This document shows, piece after piece, positions 1-14,220 of a DNA stretch of 64,000 nt. The notes beneath the pieces are model-generated. The model was given only the letters and a program-made list of their open reading frames with translations. It did no database searches and had not been told where the DNA came from. This DNA comes from Oasisia sp. SBJ-2009 (lineage: Eukaryota > Annelida > Polychaeta > Sabellida > Siboglinidae): positions 21,383,213 through 21,447,212 of the forward strand of contig OZ024861.1 in NCBI GenBank assembly GCA_964017155.1. Reading direction: 5' to 3'. Position numbers and translations under genes: made by a program. Positions within the stretch are counted from its first letter, which is position 1. Each line of letters starts with the position of its first letter.

Positions 1-1050
1 CCACTCCTACTTAAGGCTCCCATTCAACCACCGCTAATTAACGCATCCATACAACTCCCTACTTAATGCATCCATCCAAACACACCTCCTTAGCGCATCC
101 TTCCTACCACCCCTACCTATCGCATCCATTCAACCACCCCTTCTTAACGCATCCATTCAACCACCTCTACTTATCCCGTGCATTCAACCACCCGTACTTA
201 ACGCATCCATCCAATAACCCCTACTTATCCCATCCATACAACCACCCGTACTTAACGCATCCATCCGATCACCACTACTTAACGCATACATCCAACCACT
301 CCTACTTATCTTATCCATCCAACCACCACTACTTAATGCATCCATTTATACACCTCTACTTAACGCATCCATCCAACCATCCCTACTTAACGCATCCATC
401 CAACTACCCCTACTTATCGCATCCATCCAACCACCCCTACTTAGCGCATCCATCTCACCTCTCCTACTTAAAGCATCCATTCAACCACCCCTACTTAACG
501 CATCCATACAACTACCCTACTTAATGCATCCATCCAACCACCCCAAATTAGCGCATCCTTCCTACCACCCCTACATAACGCACCCATTCAACCACCCCTA
601 CTTAAAGCATCCATCCCAACATCCCTACTTCTCCCATCCATTCAACCACCCGTACTTAACGCATCCATCCAATCACCCCTACTTAACGCATCCATCCAAC
701 CACTCCTACTTAACGCATCCATCGAAACACTCCTACCGAACGTATCCATCCAACCTCCTCTACTTAACGCATCCATCCAACCACCCCTACTTACCGCATC
801 CATTCAACCACCGCTAATTAACGCATCCATCCCACCACTCCTATATATCGCATCCACCCAACCACCCCGACTTAACGCATCCATGCAACCACCCCTACAT
901 AACGCATCTATTCAGCCACCCCTACTGAGCCCATCCATCCAATCACCCTTACTTAACGAATCCACCCAACCATTCCTACTTAACGCATCCATTCAAACAC
1001 CCTTCTTAGCGCATTCATGCAACCACACCTACTTAACGCATCCATCCAAA

Positions 1051-1061
1051 CCCCCCCCCCC
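1051..1061 (+). repeat. Length-variable poly-C tract in HOR-A block C
   Basis: A run of 11 C follows TCCATCCAAA. The same site has 9 C at 6065-6073, 10 C at 8161-8170, 9 C in copy 4 (about 13,175) and 9 C in copy 5 (about 16,575). Slippage here shifts the apparent reading frame. Confidence 0.9.
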
Positions 1062-1455
1062 TATTTAGCGTATCCATCCAATATCCCCTAATTAATGCAT
1101 CCATCCAATCACCCCTACTTAAAACATCCATCCAACCACACCTACTTAACGTATCTATCCAAACACAACTACTTAACGCATCCATCCAGCCAACCCTCCA
1201 TAACGTATCAATCCAACCACTCCTACTTAAAGCATCCATCCAACTACACCTACATAACGCATACATTCAACCACCCCTACTTAACCCATTCATCCAACCA
1301 GCCCTACGTAACGCATCTATACTATCACCCGTACTTAACCCATCCATTCATCTACCCGTACTTATCGCATCCATCCAATCACCCCTAGTTAACGCATCCA
1401 TCCAACCACTCCTACTTATCGAATCCATCCAACCTCTCCTACTTAACGCATCCAT

Positions 1456-3066
1456 CCAACCGCTCCTACTTCATGCATCCATCCATTCACCTCTAATTAA
1501 TGAATCCACCCTACCACCCCTACTTAACGCATCCATTCAACTACCCCTTCATAACTCAACCTTCCAACCGCCCCTACTTAATGCTTCCATCCATTCCCCT
1601 CAACTTAATGTATCCACCCCTATATAACGCATCCATCCAACCACCCCTACTTAATTCTTCCATCCATTCACCTCACATTAATGCATCCATCCAAGCACCC
1701 CTACTAAACGCATCCATCCATTCACCTCTACTTAAAGCATCCATCCAACCCCCACTATTTAACGCATCCATCCAACCACCCCTAATTAACGAATCCATCC
1801 AACCACTTATACTTAAAGCATCCATCCTACCTCCCCTTCTTAACGCATCCAATCAAATACCCCTAATTAACGTATCCGTCCAACCACCCCTACCTAACGC
1901 AACCATTAAATTACCCCTACTTAACTTATCCATCCAACCACCCCTAAATAACGCATCCATTCAACCACCCGTTCTTAGCTCATCCATCCAACCACCACTA
2001 CTTAAACATACATTCAACTACCCGTACTTAGCGCATCCATCCAATCATCCCTACTTAACGCATCCATCCAACCACCTCTACATAACGCATCCATCCAACC
2101 ACCCCTACTTAACGCATCCATCCCACTACTCCTAATTACAGCATCCATTCCACCACCCCTACAGAACGCATCCATCCAACCACCGCTACTTAATTCTTCC
2201 ATCAATTCACCTCAACTTAATGCATCCATCCAACCACCCCTATATAACGCATCCATCCAAACTCCCCTACTTAATTCTTCCACCCATTCACCTCAACTTA
2301 ATGCATCCATCCAAGCTCCCCTACTTAACGCATCCATCCTTTCACCTCTACTTAAAGCATCCATCCAACCCCCACTACTTAGCGCATTCATCCAACAACC
2401 CCTACTTAACGCATTCATCCAACCACTCCTACTTAACGCATCCATCCAACCTCCCCTTCTTAACGCATCCAATCAAACACCCCTACTTAGCGCATCCTTC
2501 CAACCACCCCTACTTAACGCATTCATCCAACGACTCCTACTTAACGCATCCGTCCAACCACACCTACTTAACGCACCCGTCCAACAAACCCTACTTATCG
2601 CAACCATTCAACCACCCCTACTTAACTTATCCATCCAACCACCCCTAAATAACGCATCCATCCAACCACCCATACTTAGCGCATACATCCAACCACCCCT
2701 ACTTAACGCATCCATTCAACCACCCGTACTTAGCTCATCCATCCAACCACCACTACTTAACGCACACATTCAACTACCCGTACTTAGAACTTTCATCCAA
2801 TCATCCCTACTTAACGCATCCATCGAAACACTCGTACTTAACGTATCCATCCAACCACCTCTACTTAACGCATCCATCCAACCACCCATACTTAGCGCAT
2901 CCATCCAACCACCCCTACTTAACGCATCCATACAACCACCACTACTTAACGCATCCATTCAAACACCCTTACTTAACGCATCCATTCAACCACCCCTACT
3001 TATACTGTCCATTCAACCACCCGTACTTAAAGCATCCATCCAATCACCCCTACTTAACGCATCCAT
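1456..3066 (+). repeat. Cassette D of HOR-A copy 1 (about 1611 bp)
   Basis: This segment is present between blocks C and E here and in copy 3, and is missing from copies 2 and 4. Both its ends lie within the shared monomer stretch ACTTAACGCATCCAT, so its loss or gain is explained by exchange between two monomers. It contains many divergent monomers of the CCATTCACCTCAACTTAATG type and 'CCTATATAACG' variants, which link it to HOR-B further right. End points are uncertain by up to about 15 bp because of the shared sequence. Confidence 0.85.
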
Positions 3067-3709
3067 TCAACAACCCCTAATTAACGCATCCATACAACCC
3101 CCTACTTAATGCACATCTTAATGCAATTAGCGCATCCATCCTACCACCCCTACCTAACGCATCCATGCAACCACCCCTACTTATCCTATCCATTCAACCA
3201 CCCGTATTTAACGCATCCATCGAAACTCTCATACCGAACATATCCATCCAACCTCCTGTGCTTAACGCATCCATCCAACCACCCCTACATAACGCATCCA
3301 TTCAACCACACTTACTTAACGCATCCATCCAACCTACCCTACTTATACCATCCATTCAACCACCCGTACTTAACGCATCCATCCAATCACCCCTACTTAA
3401 CGCATCCATCCAACCACTCCTACGTAATGCATCCGACCAACCACCTCTACTAAACGCATCCGTCCAAACACCCCTATTAACGCATCCATCCAACCAACCA
3501 TACTTAACGCATCCATTCAATCACTCGTACTTAGCGCATCCATCCAATCACCCCTACTTACCGCATCCATCGAAACACTCCTACCGGACGTATCCATCCA
3601 ACCACACCTACATAGCGCATCCATTCAACCACCGCTAATTAACGCATCCATCCCACCTCTCCTATATATCGCATCCATCCACCCACCCCTATTTAACGCA
3701 TCCATCCCA

Positions 3710-6700
3710 CCACTCCTACTTAAGGCTCCCATTCAACCACCGCTAATTAACGCATCCATACAACTCCCTACTTAATGCATCCATCCAAACACACCTCCTT
3801 AGCGCATCCTTCCTACCACCCCTACCTATCGCATCCATTCAACCACCCCTTCTTAACGCATCCATTCAACCACCTCTACTTATCCCGTGCATTCAACCAC
3901 CCGTACTTAACGCATCCATCCAATAACCCCTACTTATCCCATCCATACAACCACCCGTACTTAACGCATCCATCCGATCACCACTACTTAACGCATACAT
4001 CCAACCACTCCTACTTATCTTATCCATCCAACCACCACTACTTAATGCATCCATTTATACACCTCTACTTAAAGCATCCATCCAACCATCCCTACTTAAC
4101 GCATCCATCCAACTACCCCTACTTATCGCATCCATCCAACCACCCCTACTTAGCGCATCCATCTCACCTCTCCTACTTAAAGCATCCATTCAACCACCCC
4201 TACTTAACGCATCCATACAACTACCCTACTTAATGCATCCATCCAACCACCCCAAATTAGCGCATCCATCCTACCACCCCTACATAACGCACCCATTCAA
4301 CCACCCCTACTTAAAGCATCCATCCCAACATCCCTACTTCTCCCATCCATTCAACCACCCGTACTTAACGCATCCATCCAATCACCCCTACTTAACGCAT
4401 CCATCCAACCACTCCTACTTAACGCATCCATCGAAACACTCCTACCGAACGTATCCATCCAACCTCCTCTACTTAACGCATCCATCCAACCACCCCTACT
4501 TACCGCATCCATTCAACCACCGCTAATTAACGCATCCATCCCACCACTCCTATATATCGCATCCACCCAACCACCCCTACTTAACGCATCCATCCCACCA
4601 CTCCTACCATTCAACCACCGCTAATTAACGCATCCATACAACTCTTAATGTTTCCATCCAACCACCCCTCCTTAGCGCATTCTTCCTACCACCCCAACAT
4701 AACGCATCCATTCAACCACCCCTACTTAACGCATCCATCCAACCATCCCTACTTATCCCATCCATTCAACCACCCGTACCTATCGCATCCATCCAATCAC
4801 CCCTACTTAACGCATCCATCCAACCACCCCTACTTATCGTATCCATCCAAACATCCCTACGTAATGCATCCGTCCAACCACCTGTACTAAATGAATCCGT
4901 CCAAACACCCCTACTTAACGCATCCATCCAACCACCCCTATTAAAGGCATCCATTCAACCACCCGTACTTAGCGCATCCATCCAATCACCCCTTCTTAAC
5001 GCATCCATCGAAACACTCCTACCGAACGTATCCATCCAACCTCCTCTACTTAACGCATCCATCCAACCACCCATACTGATCGCATCCATTCAACCACCCG
5101 TACTTAGCGCATCCATCAAATCACCACTACTTAACGCATTCATCCAAAAACTCCTACCGAACGTATCCATCCAACCTCCTCTACTTAACGCATCCATTCA
5201 ACCAATCCTACATAACGTATCCCTCCAACCACCTCTATTTAACCCTTCCATTCAAACACCCGTACGTAAAGCATCCATCCAACCACCCCTATATAACGCA
5301 ACCATTCAACCACCCCACCTTAACGCATCCATCCAACCACCCCTACTTAGCGCATCCATCCAACCAATCCTACTTAACGTATCAACCCAACCACCCCTAA
5401 TTAACGCATCCATACAACCACCAATATTTAACGTATCCATCCAATCTCCCCTACTTAATGCATCCATCCAATCACCCCTTCTTAAAACATACACCCAACC
5501 ACTCCTATTTAACGCATCCATCCAAACACAACTACTTAACGCATCCATCCAGCCAACCCTCCTTAACGTATCAATCCAACCACTCCTACTTAAAGCATCC
5601 ATCGAACCACCCCTACATAACGCATTCACCCAACCAGCCCTACATAAGGCGTCCATTCAACCACCCGTACTTATCCCATCTATTCAACCACACGGACATA
5701 GCGCATCCATTCAATCACCCCTTCTTAACGCATTCAATCAAATACCCCTACATAGCGCATCCATCCAACTACCCTACATAACGTATCCCGCCAACCACCC
5801 TTATTTATCCCTTCCATTCAAACACCCGTACTTAAAGCATCCATCCAACAACCCCTATATAACGCATCCATTCAACCACCCCGACTTAACGCATCCATGC
5901 AACCACCCCTACATAACGCATCTATTCAGCCACCCCTACTGAGCCCATCCATCCAACCACCCTTACTTAACGAATCCACCCAACCATTCCTACTTAACGC
6001 ATCCATTCAAACACCCTTCTTAGCGCATTCATGCAACCACACCTACTTAACGCATCCATCCAAACCCCCCCCCTATTTAGCGTATCCATCCAATATCCCC
6101 TAATTAATGCATCCATCCAATCACCCCTACTTAAAACATCCATCCAACCACACCTACTTAACGTATCTATCCAAACACAACTACTTAACGCATCCATCCA
6201 GCCAACCCTCCATAACGTATCAATCCAACCACTCCTACTTAAAGCATCCATCCAACTACACCTACATAACGCATACATTCAACCACCCCTACTTAACCCA
6301 TTCATCCAACCAGCCCTACGTAACGCATCTATACTATCACCCGTACTTAACCCATCCATTCATCTACCCGTACTTATCGCATCCATCCAATCACCCCTAG
6401 TTAACGCATCCATCCAACCACTCCTACTTAACGAATCCATCCAACCTCTCCTACTTAACGCATCCATTCAACAACCCCTAATTAACGCATCCATACAACC
6501 CCCTACTTAATGCACATCTTAATGCAATTAGCGCATCCATCCTACCACCCCTACCTAACGCATCCATGCAACCACCCCTACTTATCCTATCCATTCAACC
6601 ACCCGTATTTAACGCATCCATCGAAACTCTCCTACCGAACATATCCATCCAACCTCCTGTGCTTAACGCATCCATCCAACCACCCCTACATAACGCATCC

Positions 6701-7110
6701 ATTCAACCACACTTACTTAACGCATCCATCCAACCTACCCTACTTATACCATCCATTCAACCACCCGTACTTAACGCATCCATCCAATCACCCCTACTTA
6801 ACGCATCCATCCAACCACTCCTACGTAATGCATCCGACCAACCACCTCTACTAAACGCATCCGTCCAAACACCCCTATTAACGCATCCATCCAACCAACC
6901 ATACTTCACGCATCCATTCAATCACTCGTACTTAGCGCATCCATCCAATCACCCCTACTTAACGCATCCATCGAAACACTCCTACCGGACGTATCCATCC
7001 AACCACACCTACATACCGCATCCATTCAACCACCGCTAATTAACGCATCCATCCCACCTCTCCTATATATCGCATCCATCCACCCACCCCTATTTAACGC
7101 ATCCATCCCA
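3710..7110 (+). repeat. HOR-A copy 2 (3401 bp; cassette F present, D absent)
   Basis: Block order is A, B, F, C, E. Blocks A, B, C and E match copy 1 with only scattered substitutions. F (4578-5882) is inserted between B and C. Block C passes directly to E at 6467/6468, where copy 1 has cassette D. The length is within 1 bp of 126 monomers (3402). Confidence 0.93.
4578..5882 (+). repeat. Cassette F of HOR-A copy 2 (about 1305 bp)
   Basis: This segment lies between blocks B and C in copies 2, 4 and 5 and is missing at the matching point (868/869) in copy 1. Both ends fall after the shared stretch ACCACCCC. Its later part (5458-5650) is paralogous to block C (6107-6300), 649 bp downstream, and also to HOR-B at 18,411-18,650. 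F therefore shares ancestry with C and with the B family. Confidence 0.85.
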
Positions 7111-10100
7111 CCACTCCTACTTAAGGCTCCCATTCAACCACCGCTAATTAACGCATCCATACAACTCCCTACTTAATGCATCCATCCAAACACACCTCCT
7201 TAGCGCATCCTTCCTACCACCCCTACCTATCGCATCCATTCAACCACCCCTTCTTAACGCATCCATTCAACCACCTCTACTTATCCCGTGCATTCAACCA
7301 CCCGTACTTAACGCATCCATCCAATAACCCCTACTTATCCCATCCATACAACCACCCGTAATTAACGCATCCATCCGATCACCACTACTTAACGCATACA
7401 TCCAACCACTCCTACTTATCTTATCCATCCAACCACCACTACTTAATGCATCCATTTATACACCTCTACTTAACGCATCCATCCAACCATCCCTACTTAA
7501 CGCATCCATCCAACTACCCCTACTTATCGCATCCATCCAACCACCCCTACTTAGCGCATCCATCTCACCTCTCCTACTTAAAGCATCCATTCAACCACCC
7601 CTACTTAACGCATCCATACAACTACCCTACTTAATGCATCCATCCAACCACCCCAAATTAGCGCATCCATCCTACCACCCCTACATAACGCACCCATTCA
7701 ACCACCCCTACTTAAAGCATCCATCCCAACATCCCTACTTCTCCCATCCATTCAACCACCCGTACTTAACGCATCCATCCAATCACCCCTACTTAACGCA
7801 TCCATCCAACCACTCCTACTTAACGCATCCATCGAAACACTCCTACCGAACGTATCCATCCAACCTCCTCTACTTAACGCATCCATCCAACCACCCCTAC
7901 TTACCGCATCCATTCAACCACCGCTAATTAACGCATCCATCCCACCACTCCTATATATCGCATCCACCCAACCACCCCGACTTAACGCATCCATGCAACC
8001 ACCCCTACATAACGCATCTATTCAGCCACCCCTACTGAGCCCATCCATCCAACCACCCTTACTTAACGAATCCACCCAACCATTCCTACTTAACGCATCC
8101 ATTCAAACACCCTTCTTAGCGCATTCATGCAACCACACCTACTTAACGCATCCATCCAAACCCCCCCCCCTATTTAGCGTATCCATCCAATATCCCCTAA
8201 TGAATGCATCCATCCAATCACCCCTACTTAAAACATCCATCCAACCACACCTACTTAACGTATCTATCCAAACACAACTACTTAACGCATCCATCCAGCC
8301 AACCCTCCATAACGTATCAATCCAACCACTCCTACTTAAAGCATCCATCCAACTACACCTACATAACGCATACATTCAACCACCCCTACTTAACCCATTC
8401 ATCCAACCAGCCCTACGTAACGCATCTATACTATCACCCGTACTTAACCCATCCATTCATCTACCCGTACTTATCGCATCCATCCAATCACCCCTAGTTA
8501 ACGCATCCATCCAACCACTCCTACTTATCGAATCCATCCAACCTCTCCTACTTAACGCATCCATCCAACCGCTCCTACTTCATGCATCCATCCATTCACC
8601 TCTAATTAATGAATCCACCCTACCACCCCTACTTAACGCATCCATTCAACTACCCCTTCATAACTCAACCTTCCAACCGCCCCTACTTAATGCTTCCATC
8701 CATTCCCCTCAACTTAATGTATCCACCCCTATATAACGCATCCATCCAACCACCCCTACTTAATTCTTCCATCCATTCACCTCACATTAATGCATCCATC
8801 CAAGCACCCCTACTAAACGCATCCATCCATTCACCTCTACTTAAAGCATCCATCCAACCCCCACTATTTAACGCATCCATCCAACCACCCCTAATTAACG
8901 AATCCATCCAACCACTTATACTTAAAGCATCCATCCTACCTCCCCTTCTTAACGCATCCAATCAAATACCCCTAATTAACGTATCCGTCCAACCACCCCT
9001 ACCTAACGCAACCATTAAATTACCCCTACTTAACTTATCCATCCAACCACCCCTAAATAACGCATCCATTCAACCACCCGTTCTTAGCTCATCCATCCAA
9101 CCACCACTACTTAAACATACATTCAACTACCCGTACTTAGCGCATCCATCCAATCATCCCTACTTAACGCATCCATCCAACCACCTCTACATAACGCATC
9201 CATCCAACCACCCCTACTTAACGCATCCATCCCACTACTCCTAATTACAGCATCCATTCCACCACCCCTACAGAACGCATCCATCCAACCACCGCTACTT
9301 AATTCTTCCATCAATTCACCTCAACTTAATGCATCCATCCAACCACCCCTATATAACGCATCCATCCAAACTCCCCTACTTAATTCTTCCACCCATTCAC
9401 CTCAACTTAATGCATCCATCCAAGCTCCCCTACTTAACGCATCCATCCTTTCACCTCTACTTAAAGCATCCATCCAACCCCCACTACTTAGCGCATTCAT
9501 CCAACCACCCCTACTTAACGCATTCATCCAACCACTCCTACTTAACGCATCCATCCAACCTCCCCTTCTTAACGCATCCAATCAAACACCCCTACTTAGC
9601 GCATCCTTCCAACCACCCCTACTTAACGCATTCATCCAACGACTCCTACTTAACGCATCCGTCCAACCACACCTACTTAACGCACCCGTCCAACAAACCC
9701 TACTTATCGCAACCTTTCAACCACCCCTACTTAACTTATCCATCCAACCACCCCTAAATAACGCATCCATCCAACCACCCATACTTAGCGCATACATCCA
9801 ACCACCCCTACTTAACGCATCCATTCAACCACCCGTACTTAGCTCATCCATCCAACCACCACTACTTAACGCACACATTCAACTACCCGTACTTAGAACT
9901 TTCATCCAATCATCCCTACTTAACGCATCCATCGAAACACTCGTACTTAACGTATCCATCCAACCACCTCTACTTAACGCATCCATCCAACCACCCATAC
10001 TTAGCGCATCCATCCAACCACCCCTACTTAACGCATCCATACAACCACCACTACTTAACGCATCCATTCAAACACCCTTACTTAACGCATCCATTCAACC

Positions 10101-10818
10101 ACCCCTACTTATACTGTCCATTCAACCACCCGTACTTAAAGCATCCATCCAATCACCCCTACTTAACGCATCCATTCAACAACCCCTAATTAACGCATCC
10201 ATACAACCCCCTACTTAATGCACATCTTAATGCAATTAGCGCATCCATCCTACCACCCCTACCTAACGCATCCATGCAACCACCCCTACTTATCCTATCC
10301 ATTCAACCACCCGTATTTAACGCATCCATCGAAACTCTCCTACCGAACATATCCATCCAACCTCCTGTGCTTAACGCATCCATCCAACCACCCCTACATA
10401 ACGCATCCATTCAACCACACTTACTTAACGCATCCATCCAACCTACCCTACTTATACCATCCATTCAACCACCCGTACCTAACGCATCCATCCAATCACC
10501 CCTACTTAACGCATCCATCCAACCACTCCTACGTAATGCATCCGACCAACCACCTCTACTAAACGCATCCGTCCAAACACCCCTATTAACGCATCCATCC
10601 AACCAACCATACTTAACGCATCCATTCAATCACTCGTACTTAGCGCATCCATCCAATCACCCCTACTTACCGCATCCATCGAAACACTCCTACCGGACGT
10701 ATCCATCCAACCACACCTACATACCGCATCCATTCAACCACCGCTAATTAACGCATCCATCCCACCTCTCCTATATATCGCATCCATCCACCCACCCCTA
10801 TTTAACGCATCCATCCCG
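7111..10818 (+). repeat. HOR-A copy 3 (3708 bp; D present, F absent)
   Basis: Same block order as copy 1 (A, B, C, D, E). Cassette D is at about 8565-10175 and the F-less B/C junction is at 7978/7979. Offset to copy 1 is 7109-7110 bp. The 1-bp shift comes from the poly-C tract at 8161, which has 10 C here and 11 C in copy 1. Confidence 0.93.
8565..10175 (+). repeat. Cassette D of HOR-A copy 3
   Basis: Near-identical to 1456-3066 at an offset of 7109 bp. It is flanked by C and E in the same way. Confidence 0.85.
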
Positions 10819-13800
10819 CCACCCCTACTTAAGGCTCCCATTCAACCACCGCTAATTAACGCATCCATACAACTCCCTACTTAATGCATCCATCCAAACA
10901 CACCTCCTTAGCGCATCCTTCCTACCACCCCTACCTATCGCATCCATTCAACCACCCCTTCTTAACGCATCCATTCAACCACCTCTACTTATCCCGTGCA
11001 TTCAACCACCCGTACTTAACGCATCCATCCAATAACCCCTACTTATCCCATCCATACAACCACCCGTACTTAACGCATCCATCCGATCACCACTACTTAA
11101 CGCATACATCCAACCACTCCTACTTATCTTATCCATCCAACCACCACTACTTAATGCATCCATTTATACACCTCTACTTAACGCATCCATCCAACCATCC
11201 CTACTTAACGCATCCATCCAACTACCCCTACTTATCGCATCCATCCAACCACCCCTACTTAGCGCATCCATCTCACCTCTCCTACTTAAAGCATCCATTC
11301 AACCACCCCTACTTAACGCATCCATACAACTACCCTACTTAATGCATCCATCCAACCACCCCAAATTAGCGCATCCATCCTACCACCCCTACATAACGCA
11401 CCCATTCAACCACCCCTACTTAAAGCATCCATCCCAACATCCCTACTTCTCCCATCCATTCAACCACCCGTACTTAACGCATCCATCCAATCACCCCTAC
11501 TTAACGCATCCATCCAACCACTCCTACTTAACGCATCCATCGAAACACTCCTACCGAACGTATCCATCCAACCTCCTCTACTTAACGCATCCATCCAACC
11601 ACCCCTACTTACCGCATCCATTTAAACCACCGCTAATTAACGCATCCATCCCACCACTCCTATATATCGCATCCACCCAACCACCCCTACTTAACGCATC
11701 CATCCCACCACTCCTACCATTCAACCACCGCTAATTAACGCATCCATACAACTCTTAATGTTTCCATCCAACCACCCCTCCTTAGCGCATCCTTCCTACC
11801 ACCCCAACATAACGCATCCATTCAACCACCCCTACTTAACGCATCCATCCAACCATCCCTACTTATCCCATCCATTCAACCACCCGTACCTATCGCATCC
11901 ATCCAATCACCCCTACTTAACGCATCCATCCAACCACCCCTACTTATCGTATCCATCCAAACATCCCTACGTAATGCATCCGTCCAACCACCTGTACTAA
12001 ATGAATCCGTCCAAACACCCCTACTTAACGCATCCATCCAACCACCCCTATTAAAGGCATCCATTCAACCACCCGTACTTAGCGCATCCATCCAATCACC
12101 CCTTCTTAACGCATCCATCGAAACACTCCTACCGAACGTATCCATCCAACCTCCTCTACTTAACGCATCCATCCAACCACCCATACTGATCGCATCCATT
12201 CAACCACCCGTACTTAGCGCATCCATCAAATCACCACTACTTAACGCATTCATCCAAAAACTCCTACCGAACGTATCCATCCAACCTCCTCTACTTAACG
12301 CATCCATTCAACCAATCCTACATAACGTATCCCTCCAACCACCTCTATTTAACCCTTCCATTCAAACACCCGTACGTAAAGCATCCATCCAACCACCCCT
12401 ATATAACGCAACCATTCAACCACCCCACCGTAACGCATCCATCCAACCACCCCTACTTAGCGCATCCATCCAACCAATCCTACTTAACGTATCAACCCAA
12501 CCACCCCTAATTAACGCATCCATACAACCACCAATATTTAACGTATCCATCCAATCTCCCCTACTTAATGCATCCATCCAATCACCCCTTCTTAAAACAT
12601 ACACCCAACCACTCCTATTTAACGCATCCATCCAAACACAACTACTTAACGCATCCATCCAGCCAACCCTCCTTAACGTATCAATCCAACCACTCCTACT
12701 TAAAGCATCCATCGAACCACCCCTACATAACGCATTCACCCAACCAGCCCTACATAAGGCGTCCATTCAACCACCCGTACTTATCCCATCTATTCAACCA
12801 CACGGACATAGCGCATCCATTCAATCACCCCTTCTTAACGCATTCAATCAAATACCCCTACATAGCGCATCCATCCAACTACCCTACATAACGTATCCCG
12901 CCAACCACCCTTATTTATCCCTTCCATTCAAACACACGTACTTAAAGCATCCATCCAACAACCCCTATATAACGCATCCATTCAACCACCCCGACTTAAC
13001 GCATCCATGCAACCACCCCTACATAACGCATCTATTCAGCCACCCCTACTGAGCCCATCCATCCAACCACCCTTACTTAACGAATCCACCCAACCATTCC
13101 TACTTAACGCATCCATTCAAACACCCTTCTTAGCGCATTCATGCAACCACACCTACTTAACGCATCCATCCAAACCCCCCCCCTATTTAGCGTATCCATC
13201 CAATATCCCCTAATTAATGCATCCATCCAATCACCCCTACTTAAAACATCCATCCAACCACACCTACTTAACGTATCTATCCAAACACAACTACTTAACG
13301 CATCCATCCAGCCAACCCTCCATAACGTATCAATCCAACCACTCCTACTTAAAGCATCCATCCAACTACACCTACATAACGCATACATTCAACCACCCCT
13401 ACTTAACCCATTCATCCAACCAGCCCTACGTAACGCATCTATACTATCACCCGTACTTAACCCATCCATTCATCTACCCGTACTTATCGCATCCATCCAA
13501 TCACCCCTAGTTAACGCATCCATCCAACCACTCCTACTTAACGAATCCATCCAACCTCTCCTACTTAACGCATCCATTCAACAACCCCTAATTAACGCAT
13601 CCATACAACCCCCTACTTAATGCACATCTTAATGCAATTAGCGCATCCATCCTACCACCCCTACCTAACGCATCCATGCAACCACCCCTACTTATCCTAT
13701 CCATTCAACCACCCGTATTTAACGCATCCATCGAAACTCTCCTACCGAACATATCCATCCAACCTCCTGTGCTTAACGCATCCATCCAACCACCCCTACA

Positions 13801-14220
13801 TAACGCATCCATTCAACCACACTTACTTAACGCATCCATCCAACCTACCCTACTTATACCATCCATTCAACCACCCGTACTTAACGCATCCATCCAATCA
13901 CCCCTACTTAACGCATCCATCCAACCACTCCTACGTAATGCATCCGACCAACCACCTCTACTAAACGCATCCGTCCAAACACCCCTATTAACGCATCCAT
14001 CCAACCAACCATACTTAACGCATCCATTCAATCACTCGTACTTAGCGCATCCATCCAATCACCCCTACTTAACGCATCCATCGAAACACTCCTACCGGAC
14101 GTATCCATCCAACCACACCTACATACCGCATCCATTCAACCACCGCTAATTAACGCATCCATCCCACCTCTCCTATATATCGCATCCATCCACCCACCCC
14201 TATTTAACGCATCCATCCCA
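10819..14220 (+). repeat. HOR-A copy 4 (3402 bp; F present, D absent)
   Basis: Same order as copy 2 (A, B, F, C, E), with the D-less C/E junction at about 13,577/13,578. It carries a private 1-bp insertion near 11,622 (TTTAAACC in place of TTCAACC), which shifts the offset to copy 2 from 7109 to 7110. The length is exactly 126 monomers. Confidence 0.93.
11688..12992 (+). repeat. Cassette F of HOR-A copy 4
   Basis: Matches 4578-5882 at an offset of 7110 bp with very few substitutions, for example CCACCG in place of CCACCT near 12,428. Confidence 0.85.

Larger units (their letters stand above)
1..3709 (+). repeat. HOR-A copy 1 (3709 bp; cassette D present, F absent)
   Basis: The segment beginning CCACTCCTACTTAAGGCTCC recurs at 3710, 7111, 10819 (as CCACCCC) and 14221, defining HOR-A. 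This copy has blocks in the order A (about 1-524), B (524-868), C (869-1455), D (1456-3066) and E (3067-3709). It runs straight from B to C at 868/869, so cassette F is absent. Copies 1 and 3 agree almost base for base, indicating recent amplification or homogenisation. Confidence 0.93.

Noticed and set aside
66..524. Long plus-strand ORFs of HPSNHPYLT-type repeats as genes
   Set aside because: They follow directly from a 27-bp repeat lacking stops in that frame. Frames shift with indels and poly-C length, starts are random AATG variants, and equally long ORFs occur in other frames and on the other strand.
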